The translations under genes were made by a program, and so were the position numbers. From NCBI RefSeq assembly GCF_016427535.1, contig NZ_JAELXV010000003.1, forward strand, positions 620,001 to 684,000: a stretch of 64,000 nucleotides of DNA, read 5' to 3'. Shown in pieces: positions 26,298 to 32,015 of this stretch. The first letter of the stretch is position 1; each line of letters opens with the position of its first letter. Source of the stretch: Hymenobacter sp. BT559. GTDB lineage: Bacteria > Bacteroidota > Bacteroidia > Cytophagales > Hymenobacteraceae. The notes under the pieces were generated by a model that had not been told where the DNA came from, searched no databases, and saw only the letters and a list, made by a program, of their open reading frames with translations.

Positions 26298-26574
26298 AGG
26301 TGAAATCGTGGTAGTGGCGAAAGGGCGGCGCAAAGGTGCCGTTCACGTTCACCACCCGGTCGAGGCGGATACGCTCGCCGGTGTCAATAACCAGGTATTC
26401 GGCGAGGCCCGCCGCGTCCCGCTCACTAACCAGGTTTTTGAGCAAGCCCGTGACGGTGGTGAACTCCCAAAGGTCCGTGAAATATTGCAGGTGCGTGTAC
26501 GTGCGCAGCGTAATAGTGGCTTCCAGCAAATCGTGAAAACCACAATCAATGGGTTTATAGGCAGATGGGGCCAT
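26287..26574 (-). CDS. Rof-like (Rho-binding antiterminator family) small protein
   Basis: 95 aa from the ATG at 26574. The pattern YKPIDCGFHDLLEATITLR..., then GLLKNLV, EYLVIDTGERIRLDRVVNVN resembles the Sm-like Rof/YaeO fold (PINCDDYDNLE.. and EYLVV..LRLDKI in the E. coli protein), which binds Rho and inhibits termination. Unlike E. coli Rof it carries an extra C-terminal CDC and a longer loop (YTHLQYFTDLWEFTT). The gene overlaps the GTG of the MarR gene by 11 nt, suggesting coupled translation. Assignment is by motif pattern and should be tested by structure prediction. Confidence 0.6.
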   Translation of the reverse strand: MAPSAYKPIDCGFHDLLEATITLRTYTHLQYFTDLWEFTTVTGLLKNLVSERDAAGLAEYLVIDTGERIRLDRVVNVNGTFAPPFRHYHDFTCDC

Positions 26575-26599
26575 GATAGGGGTAGGGAAAGTGGGGCGC

Positions 26600-26863
26600 C
26601 TATTGGCACCCCTGCATTTCAATAATGTAATACCCTTGGGCATTGATAACGTCCACCACCTCCTGGGTAGGTTCCTCGATGTGGCAAAACCGGCATTCCT
26701 TAGCCGCTAGGGGCTGGCCCTCCTGGCCTTTCGTGGCGAGGTACTGGCGGCCAAACTGGTAGACCTGCTCCTTGCTGGCCGCCTCATCCGACACTAGAAT
26801 GTCAAAGTGCATAACCGAACCGTCTTTCTTCGAGACGTAGGTGTCATAAACGGCAACTTCCAT
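26600..26863 (-). CDS. DUF2024 family protein
   Basis: 87 aa. Recognised by its conserved opening (MEVAVYDTYVSKKDGSVMHF) and KECRFCHIEE, which define DUF2024. The function of this family is not known. The conserved CRFCH is a CxxCH sequence, but no export signal is present, so a covalent c-type heme is unlikely and metal or thiol chemistry is more plausible. 25 bp upstream of the Rof-like gene and 73 bp downstream of the heme-protein gene, same operon. Confidence 0.88.
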   Translation of the reverse strand: MEVAVYDTYVSKKDGSVMHFDILVSDEAASKEQVYQFGRQYLATKGQEGQPLAAKECRFCHIEEPTQEVVDVINAQGYYIIEMQGCQ

Positions 26864-26936
26864 GATTGTAAAGAGTTAAAAGCGAGAAAATAATTAGGCC
26901 GGAAAGCTGGCTAAAGTTTGTTTGAAAAAGGAGAGG

Positions 26937-27191
26937 TTAGCGGGTTTCGGGCCGGTCGCGCCAGTAGTTGTTGGCGGCAGCAATGGTTGCAAATTCGGCG
27001 GCCACCGTCTGGCCGATGCTAATGAGCATCATTGGGTTATCGGCGTAGATAGCGCGTTGCTGACGGCGCTTTTCGTCGTCGGGCTGCGTGAGCTTGATGA
27101 TAAGGCGGGCAAGCTTGACGGCGAGCTGGCGGCCTTCTTCCGGGGTAGCCGTGAGCAGGCTGTTGCCGGGGACGAGTTGCAAGTCGGACAT
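26937..27191 (-). CDS. Hexameric tyrosine-coordinated heme protein (HTHP) family
   Basis: 84 aa. The pattern SLLTATPEEGRQLAVKLAR, KLTQPD, RAIYADN and TIAAANNYWRD matches the small alpha-helical HTHP described from Silicibacter pomeroyi, a ring hexamer with peroxidase and catalase activity. Tyr49 in RAIYADN corresponds to the heme-iron ligand. No signal peptide, so cytoplasmic. It starts 10 bp after the end of the upstream secreted-protein gene. A heme peroxidase beside a flavohemoglobin and an NO-type regulator fits a reactive nitrogen/oxygen defence role. Confidence 0.85.
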   Translation of the reverse strand: MSDLQLVPGNSLLTATPEEGRQLAVKLARLIIKLTQPDDEKRRQQRAIYADNPMMLISIGQTVAAEFATIAAANNYWRDRPETR

Positions 27192-27201
27192 GGCGTGAAG
27201 G

Positions 27202-27936
27202 TTAGTTGGTGGTGGCCACCGAGTAGGGTAGCGAGAGATTACCAGATAGCACCCCGTACACCTGGTACACGCCGAGCATAGGGCGCTTTTTGTCGGAGAC
27301 GTTGACTTCCATGTAGCAAGTCACGAGGTCAAATTTGAAGTCGCGTCGGTGGTTGATGCGGTCGAGCGGCACCACCACGCGGCCGGTGTTGCCCTGCATT
27401 GTGACGGTGAAGCCGGGCGAATCCATGTACATATGCATGCCAGGCGCGCTGGTGGGCGGCAGTTTGGGCGCGGCGCCCATGTGGTCAAATTCCTTGACCG
27501 AGAAACCGCCCGCCACGCGGCTGTCCTTGATGAGCACCACCCAGTGGGCGTGCCACACCAGGCCGTCGTTGGTGTAGTTGCCGTCGCCGTTCTCATCCCA
27601 CAGCGGGGTGTCCTCAAAGTCGGGGTGCGAGGTCAGGGCCATGGCCACGATGCCGTCGGTGGCACCCATGCCAATGTCGGTGGACTTGAGCGTGGTCGGG
27701 AAGACGTAGCCGAGCACTGGCGCGCCATCCGTTTTACCAGCGGGCTTGGGCTGGGTTTTGCCGGCGCTGCCCGCCACCTGAAACTCGAAGACCAGCGTTT
27801 CCAGCTCGTGCAAATACTTGATGGCGGCCTTCTTCGGCGTGTAGTCAGCATTCTGGTAAGCCGCGCCCAAGGACTGCGCGAAACTGCTGTCCATCAAGGC
27901 GATAAGCAGTGCTAGGGTAAGCAAGGGCTTTTTCAT
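27202..27936 (-). CDS. Secreted protein of unknown function with EF-hand-like loop
   Basis: 244 aa from the ATG at 27936 (signal peptide MKKPLLTLALLIALMDSSFA); an ATG at 27945 is an alternative. I do not recognise the family. Visible features: DENGDGNYTND, an acidic loop of EF-hand type (DxNxDG) that may bind Ca; VWHAHWVV with two His; GMHMYMDSPGF with clustered Met/His; and a beta-rich C-terminal part. The His/Met clusters could bind copper or heme. First gene of the five-gene minus-strand operon, transcribed away from the Rrf2 gene. Confidence 0.7.
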   Translation of the reverse strand: MKKPLLTLALLIALMDSSFAQSLGAAYQNADYTPKKAAIKYLHELETLVFEFQVAGSAGKTQPKPAGKTDGAPVLGYVFPTTLKSTDIGMGATDGIVAMALTSHPDFEDTPLWDENGDGNYTNDGLVWHAHWVVLIKDSRVAGGFSVKEFDHMGAAPKLPPTSAPGMHMYMDSPGFTVTMQGNTGRVVVPLDRINHRRDFKFDLVTCYMEVNVSDKKRPMLGVYQVYGVLSGNLSLPYSVATTN

Positions 27937-27967
27937 AGGAAGCATAAGTTGTGGTTGGAGTACGAGG

Positions 27968-27975
27968 CAAAAGTA
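27968..27975 (-). promoter_or_regulatory. Putative -7 element of the HTHP operon
   Basis: On the minus strand TACTTTTG matches TAnnTTTG and lies 31 bp before the ATG at 27936. Confidence 0.5.
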
Positions 27976-28011
27976 GTTGGCACTCCTAACCATTTATGCA
28001 CGTTTTGGCAG

Positions 28012-28041
28012 TGGACCAGGCAGCATATAAATACTGGTCCA
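28012..28041. promoter_or_regulatory. Inverted repeat in the divergent promoter region
   Basis: TGGACCAG (28012-28019) and CTGGTCCA (28034-28041) are perfect reverse complements 14 bp apart, about 40 bp upstream of the HTHP-operon -7 box. It could be a MarR or activator site; nothing else supports this. Confidence 0.35.
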
Positions 28042-28082
28042 GGAGGTAACAGCCAGCCGTAAGGCGCCAGAAAAATTATACA

Positions 28083-28096
28083 GGATAAATTTGTCC
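28083..28096. promoter_or_regulatory. NsrR-like operator, Rrf2 promoter copy
   Basis: GGATAAATTTGTCC differs at one base from the perfect palindrome at 28603. Read on the minus strand and extended it is ATACCGGACAAATTTATCC, sharing 18 of 19 bases with the other copy. It lies 17 bp upstream of the Rrf2 -7 box. Confidence 0.75.
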
Positions 28097-28113
28097 GGTA
28101 TTAATTCATGCCC

Positions 28114-28121
28114 TAGCTTTG
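28114..28121 (+). promoter_or_regulatory. -7 element of the Rrf2 gene
   Basis: TAGCTTTG, a match to TAnnTTTG, 18 bp before the ATG at 28140. Confidence 0.6.
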
Positions 28122-28139
28122 CCAGCAAAACCACCAAGT

Positions 28140-28580
28140 ATGTTCTCCAAGGCGTGTGAGTATGGGATTCGGGCCTCGATTTATATCGGGCAGCAATCGG
28201 CCAGCGGCCGCCGCGTGGGCCTGAAGGACATTGCGGCCGAAATAGGCTCGCCAGAAGCATTCACCGCCAAGGTATTGCAACAACTGGTGCGCGCGCAGCT
28301 GGTCACCTCTGTGAAAGGCCCCGCCGGTGGCTTCGAGCTCACGCCCGAGCAGCTGCGCACCGTCACGCTCCGCGAGATAGTGGTGGCTATCGACGGCGGT
28401 GCCATGCTGCAAGGCTGCGCCCTAGGGCTGCCGCAGTGCTCGGCCAAGCAGCCCTGCCCTATGCACTACCAGTTTCTGCCCATTCGCGACCAACTCAATG
28501 AGCTGCTGCGCACCCACACCATCGGGGAACTGGCCAGCAAGGTGCACGAGGGCCTCGGTTTTTTAAAGCAATTCAGTTGA
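28140..28580 (+). CDS. Rrf2-family, NsrR-like regulator
   Basis: 146 aa from the ATG at 28140 (MFSKACEYGIRASIYI). Winged helix as in IscR/NsrR (VGLKDIAAEIGSPEAFTAKV, LVTSVKGPAGGFEL) followed by the cluster loop with Cys93, Cys100 and Cys106 (GCALGLPQC, QPC), which should hold an Fe-S cluster. Its location directly before a flavohemoglobin, with the same palindrome in front of both genes, points to NO sensing as in NsrR: the holo-repressor binds, NO breaks the cluster, and hmp is expressed. 51 bp upstream of the flavohemoglobin gene. Confidence 0.88.
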   Translation: MFSKACEYGIRASIYIGQQSASGRRVGLKDIAAEIGSPEAFTAKVLQQLVRAQLVTSVKGPAGGFELTPEQLRTVTLREIVVAIDGGAMLQGCALGLPQCSAKQPCPMHYQFLPIRDQLNELLRTHTIGELASKVHEGLGFLKQFS

Positions 28581-28602
28581 CCCCTTTTTTTACTTGCATA
28601 CC

Positions 28603-28616
28603 GGACAAATTTGTCC
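28603..28616. promoter_or_regulatory. NsrR-like operator, flavohemoglobin promoter copy
   Basis: GGACAAATTTGTCC is a perfect 14-bp palindrome, embedded in ATACCGGACAAATTTGTCC and sitting 15 bp before the ATG at 28632. The TTTG inside it may be part of the -7 box, so binding would block RNA polymerase directly. Confidence 0.8.
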
Positions 28617-28631
28617 TTTAATTTTCATCCT

Positions 28632-29834
28632 ATGACTCCCGAGCAAAAAGCCCTCGTCACGGCCACCGTCGGCACCCTCCGTGCGCACGGCGTGGCGCTG
28701 ACCACCCACTTTTACCGCCGCATGTTCGAGCACAACCCCGAGTTGAAGAACGTCTTTAACATGGGCAACCAGCAAACCGGCAAGCAGCAAACCGCGCTGG
28801 CCATGGCCGTGCTGGCCTACGCCGAAAACATCGAAGACCCCTCGGTGCTGGTACACGCGGTAACCAAAATAGGCCACAAGCACGTCAGCCTCGACATCCG
28901 GCCCGAGCACTACGCCATCGTGGGCCGGCACCTGATAGCCTCTATCGGCGAAGTGCTGGGCGAGGCTGCCACGCCCGAGTTGCTCGATGCCTGGACTGTG
29001 GCATACGACCAGTTGGCCGCCCTGATGAGTGGCCTAGAAAGCGGCTTGTACCAAAAAGCCGTAAGCCAGGAGGGCGGCTGGACGAGCTGGCGGCCTTTCA
29101 CCGTGCGGCAGAAGGTGGTCGAGTCCACGGAAATTACCTCCTTCTACCTGTACCCCGCCGATGGGGGTAGGGTCGCTGACTTCCTGCCTGGTCAGTACGT
29201 GAGCGTGCGCCTGTTCCTGCCTGAGCTGAACCTGTTCCAGCCTCGCCAGTACAGTCTCTCCAGCGCCCCGAATGGCGAGTATTACCGCATCTCGGTGAAG
29301 AAGGAAGTCGGTAGCCAACACCCCAATGGCATGATTAGTAACCGCCTCCACGACTTCGTGCACGAGGGCGATATCATCGAGCTAGCCGCTCCGGCCGGCG
29401 ACTTCACCCTGGCAACAACCAAGCAAACTCCTGTAGTGCTGGTGAGCGGCGGCGTAGGCCAAACGCCGCTGCTGAGCATGCTCGACTATCTTATCCTGAC
29501 CAATAGCCCCCGCCAGGTGGTGTGGGTACACGGCAGCCGCAATGCTGAAGTACACGCCTTTCGAGGGGCAGTAGCCGACCTAGCAACAGGCTGTAAGAAC
29601 GTCGAGCAGCACATTTTCTACGACACCTTAGCTCTTGACCTGGAAGCTACCAACTACTACGCCGGCATTGTGGACCTGCAGAAGCTAGGTGGCATACTGT
29701 TGCCTGAGGCTGACTACTACGTGTGTGGCCCGGCACCTTTCATTCGCAAGCAGGTGCAGGATTTGGCGGCCCTAGGTGTGCTGCGCGCGGCCATTCACTT
29801 CGAAGAGTTTGGGCCGGCTACGCTGAGCGTGTAA
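28632..29834 (+). CDS. hmp: Flavohemoglobin, nitric oxide dioxygenase
   Basis: 400 aa, the usual length. Globin domain (1-140) with distal Tyr28 (FYRRMF), Gln53 region and proximal His84 (KIGHKHVSL); FAD domain (about 150-260) with RQYSLSSAP; NAD domain with GGVGQTPLLSML and a C-terminal IHFEEFGP motif. It converts NO and O2 to nitrate using NAD(P)H and FAD. The start at 28632 gives the standard MTPEQKALV N-terminus. It stands directly behind the Rrf2 regulator and its palindromic operator. Confidence 0.96.
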   Translation: MTPEQKALVTATVGTLRAHGVALTTHFYRRMFEHNPELKNVFNMGNQQTGKQQTALAMAVLAYAENIEDPSVLVHAVTKIGHKHVSLDIRPEHYAIVGRHLIASIGEVLGEAATPELLDAWTVAYDQLAALMSGLESGLYQKAVSQEGGWTSWRPFTVRQKVVESTEITSFYLYPADGGRVADFLPGQYVSVRLFLPELNLFQPRQYSLSSAPNGEYYRISVKKEVGSQHPNGMISNRLHDFVHEGDIIELAAPAGDFTLATTKQTPVVLVSGGVGQTPLLSMLDYLILTNSPRQVVWVHGSRNAEVHAFRGAVADLATGCKNVEQHIFYDTLALDLEATNYYAGIVDLQKLGGILLPEADYYVCGPAPFIRKQVQDLAALGVLRAAIHFEEFGPATLSV

Positions 29835-30116
29835 GCAGTAGGATAGGGTGAGGGGGGAGTGATGCACCTGAAGCTTTCATGAAGCCCCTAGGTAGCTGGC
29901 CGGGCCGCAGGTGCACCGAGGCAAGACTAACGCTTTGCAAGTAACTTGATGGTAACTACAGCTGGTTTGAAGATTTGTGAATGAATGACATAGCATAAGG
30001 TAGTTGGCCTGTTCTGCTTTACTTACCGTGCTGTTTTTTTGGTATTACTATTTCATTGCAAAACAGTATATTTACTGTGCTCTTCCTTGGTGTTTCCACT
30101 TGTATTACTTACCCTT

Positions 30117-30716
30117 GTGAGTTCTTCGTCTCCGCGGTCGTATACCTCCTGGACCGATGCTGCTTTACTAGACGCAGTGGCCCAAGACGATTGGAGGGCT
30201 TTTGCCGAGCTGTATGAGCGGTATTGGTACCGGGTGTTTGCGCTGGCTTATCGCAAACTAAAATCGCGGGAGATAGCCGAAGAGCTGGTTCAGGAACTGT
30301 TTGCCACACTCTGGCACAAGCGGGGCCAGCAGGCAATTGCGCAGCCAGCAGAATACTTGCTGGTAGCTATCAACCACCGCGTGCTTACCTACATTCGGGC
30401 GCACCGCGTGCGGGAGCACTACGCCGACTATTGCCGCAACCTCGTAACCGAAGCCACGCACGAAACCGAAGACAACCTGGCGGTGGCCGACCTATCGGCC
30501 GCTTTGCTGCGGGGGGTAGAGCTGCTGCCCGAGAAGTCGCGGGAGGTATTTCGGATGAGCCGTCTAGAGCACCAATCGGTAGAGGAGATTGCGGCCCGCC
30601 TCGACGTAACGCCCAAAGCCGTGGAGTATCACTTGACCAAGTCGCTGAAGCGGATGCGGGCGTACTTGCGCGAGTTCTTGGTCGCCTTGCTGCCACTACT
30701 ATTTTTTGTGCGGTAA
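30117..30716 (+). CDS. ECF RNA polymerase sigma factor, FecI-like (PUL C1)
   Basis: About 199 aa if the GTG at 30117 is the start; the frame extends upstream to a TTG at 30039, but those residues are hydrophobic and unlike sigma factors. Region 2 (FAELYERYWYRVFALAYRKL, REIAEELVQELFATLW) and region 4 (LPEKSREVFRMSRLEHQSVE, VTPKAVEYHLTKSLKRM) are intact. A hydrophobic C-terminal tail follows (FLVALLPLLFFVR). Strongly similar to the sigma factor of the xylan PUL. It precedes FecR, SusC and SusD on the same strand and should drive them. Confidence 0.9.
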   Translation: MSSSSPRSYTSWTDAALLDAVAQDDWRAFAELYERYWYRVFALAYRKLKSREIAEELVQELFATLWHKRGQQAIAQPAEYLLVAINHRVLTYIRAHRVREHYADYCRNLVTEATHETEDNLAVADLSAALLRGVELLPEKSREVFRMSRLEHQSVEEIAARLDVTPKAVEYHLTKSLKRMRAYLREFLVALLPLLFFVR

Positions 30717-30758
30717 ACTATAGTGCGACAGTAGTATACGGTTGTAGAATGACTGTCG

Positions 30759-30789
30759 ACAAAAAAAGTTTGACTATTTTTTTAGGGGT
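30759..30789 (+). promoter_or_regulatory. Candidate ECF-sigma promoter upstream of FecR (PUL C1)
   Basis: ACAAAAAAAGTT (30759-30770), 11 bp, TTAGGGGT (30782-30789), 50 bp before the FecR ATG. It matches the pair of boxes at 17318-17347 in front of the paralogous FecR. Confidence 0.5.
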
Positions 30790-30821
30790 GCGTCAGGGGT
30801 AGGAGTCTTTCCTTTTACACT

Positions 30822-30828
30822 CCCACCC
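30822..30828 (+). promoter_or_regulatory. CCCACCC leader of FecR (PUL C1)
   Basis: ACTCCCACCCC lies 11 nt before the ATG at 30840, in the 5' leader downstream of the candidate promoter. Confidence 0.45.
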
Positions 30829-30839
30829 CTGCCACTGTC

Positions 30840-31862
30840 ATGACCGAATCTGAATTTGAGGCGATGCACCAGCGCTACCTCGACGGCACCAGTCGGCCGG
30901 GCGAGCGCGAGCTGATGGAGCAGTGGAGCCGGCAGCTCGGGGCGTCAGAAAACCTGACCCTGCCCGAGTCCGAGCGTGAGCAGGTGCGGGTGGCAATGTG
31001 GCGCCGCATTGAGGTGCTGGCGCACGGTGATGGTGGCGCTACCGGCCGCGTGCTTCGGCACCCGGCCTCCTTTTGGCGCACACCCATCATGCGCTGGGCC
31101 GCCGCGGTGTTGCTGTTTCTGGGTGCGGCACTCGCCGTGCTACTGCCGCGCCGCCAGGTGCCCATTGCCGCGCCAAGCTGGGTGCAGCAGCACAACACTG
31201 GTAAGCAGCCTGAAATACTTACCCTGGCCGACAACAGCCGCGTCACGTTGTACCCGGGCAGCAGCCTGCAGTACCGGCCCGGCCTAGCCGGCGCGCGTCG
31301 TGAGATTAAGCTTCGGGGTGAGGCGTTTTTTCAAGTGACAAAGAATCCGGCCCGGCCATTCTTGGTGTATACCGAGCAGCTCGTGACAACGGTTCTTGGC
31401 ACCAGCTTTCGGGTAAAAGCCTACCTAGGGCGCCCCAACGAGGTGGCCGTGCAGGAAGGCCGCGTGGCCGTGCAACTGCGCCGCGGTGCTGACCTAGGCG
31501 CTACGCCGGCGCAGCCGGCTGCCGGGGGCATATTGCTGCTACCCAACCAGCAGGTGGCTTATTCGGCCCTGGCGCCGCGCTCGCTGCAGAAGAAACTCGT
31601 TGCCAACCCCATTGTACTGGCTCCGCAGGCTTTTACCTTCGAAAAGCAGCCCGTTATCAGTGTGTTGCAGGCGTTGGAAAAAGCCTACGGGGTCACTATC
31701 CTCTACGATAAAAACAAGCTAGCGGGCTGCACCATCACGGTCACGTTCTACCAAGAGTCGCTCTACGAAAAGCTCGATGTGCTGAGCCAGGCCCTCGGGG
31801 CCAGCTACGCTACTATCGACGATGCCCAAATTCGATTTCGCAGCAACGGCTGCGCTTTGTAA
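30840..31862 (+). CDS. FecR-family anti-sigma factor (PUL C1)
   Basis: 340 aa. N-terminal sigma-binding part (MTESEFEAMHQRYLDGTSRP), a membrane helix at about 84-101 (MRWAAAVLLFLGAALAVLLP), a FecR periplasmic domain (DNSRVTLYPGSSLQYRPG, EIKLRGEAFFQVTKNPARPF, VTTVLGTSFRVKAY) and a C-terminal DUF4974/STN-like domain (FEKQPVISVLQALEKAYGV.. to RFRSNGCAL). It shares long blocks with the FecR at 16198, so these two PUL regulatory cassettes derive from a duplication. It gates the sigma factor at 30117 in response to SusC at 32016. Confidence 0.92.
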   Translation: MTESEFEAMHQRYLDGTSRPGERELMEQWSRQLGASENLTLPESEREQVRVAMWRRIEVLAHGDGGATGRVLRHPASFWRTPIMRWAAAVLLFLGAALAVLLPRRQVPIAAPSWVQQHNTGKQPEILTLADNSRVTLYPGSSLQYRPGLAGARREIKLRGEAFFQVTKNPARPFLVYTEQLVTTVLGTSFRVKAYLGRPNEVAVQEGRVAVQLRRGADLGATPAQPAAGGILLLPNQQVAYSALAPRSLQKKLVANPIVLAPQAFTFEKQPVISVLQALEKAYGVTILYDKNKLAGCTITVTFYQESLYEKLDVLSQALGASYATIDDAQIRFRSNGCAL

Positions 31863-31992
31863 ACCCTGCGGGTAGTGCGAGGCGGTGCGCTGCAAGGCCC
31901 GCTCCTGCGGCCACCGGGCTATCCTCAATACCCTTGGCAAGTTGCCTAATCCTTTTAGCAAGCAGTAGTCTAAACAATTAGTTTCTTTATTT

Positions 31993-31999
31993 CCCACCC
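31993..31999 (+). promoter_or_regulatory. CCCACCC leader of SusC (PUL C1)
   Basis: TTTCTTTATTTCCCACCCC, 16 nt before the ATG at 32016, nearly identical to the leader of the SusC gene in the xylan PUL. Confidence 0.55.
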
Positions 32000-32015
32000 C
32001 AATCGTTTGCAGTGC

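Noticed and set aside
26600..26863. DUF2024 protein as a c-type cytochrome (CxxCH)
   Set aside because: No export signal and no other heme-c features; the CRFCH motif is more likely thiol or metal related.
29863..29918. Hairpin after hmp (TGCACCTG/CAGGTGCA)
   Set aside because: 8-bp arms more than 30 nt apart and no T-tract; too weak to call a terminator.
30039..30116. TTG start for the PUL C1 sigma factor
   Set aside because: It adds a hydrophobic stretch not found in the paralogue at 17580; the GTG at 30117 gives the expected length.
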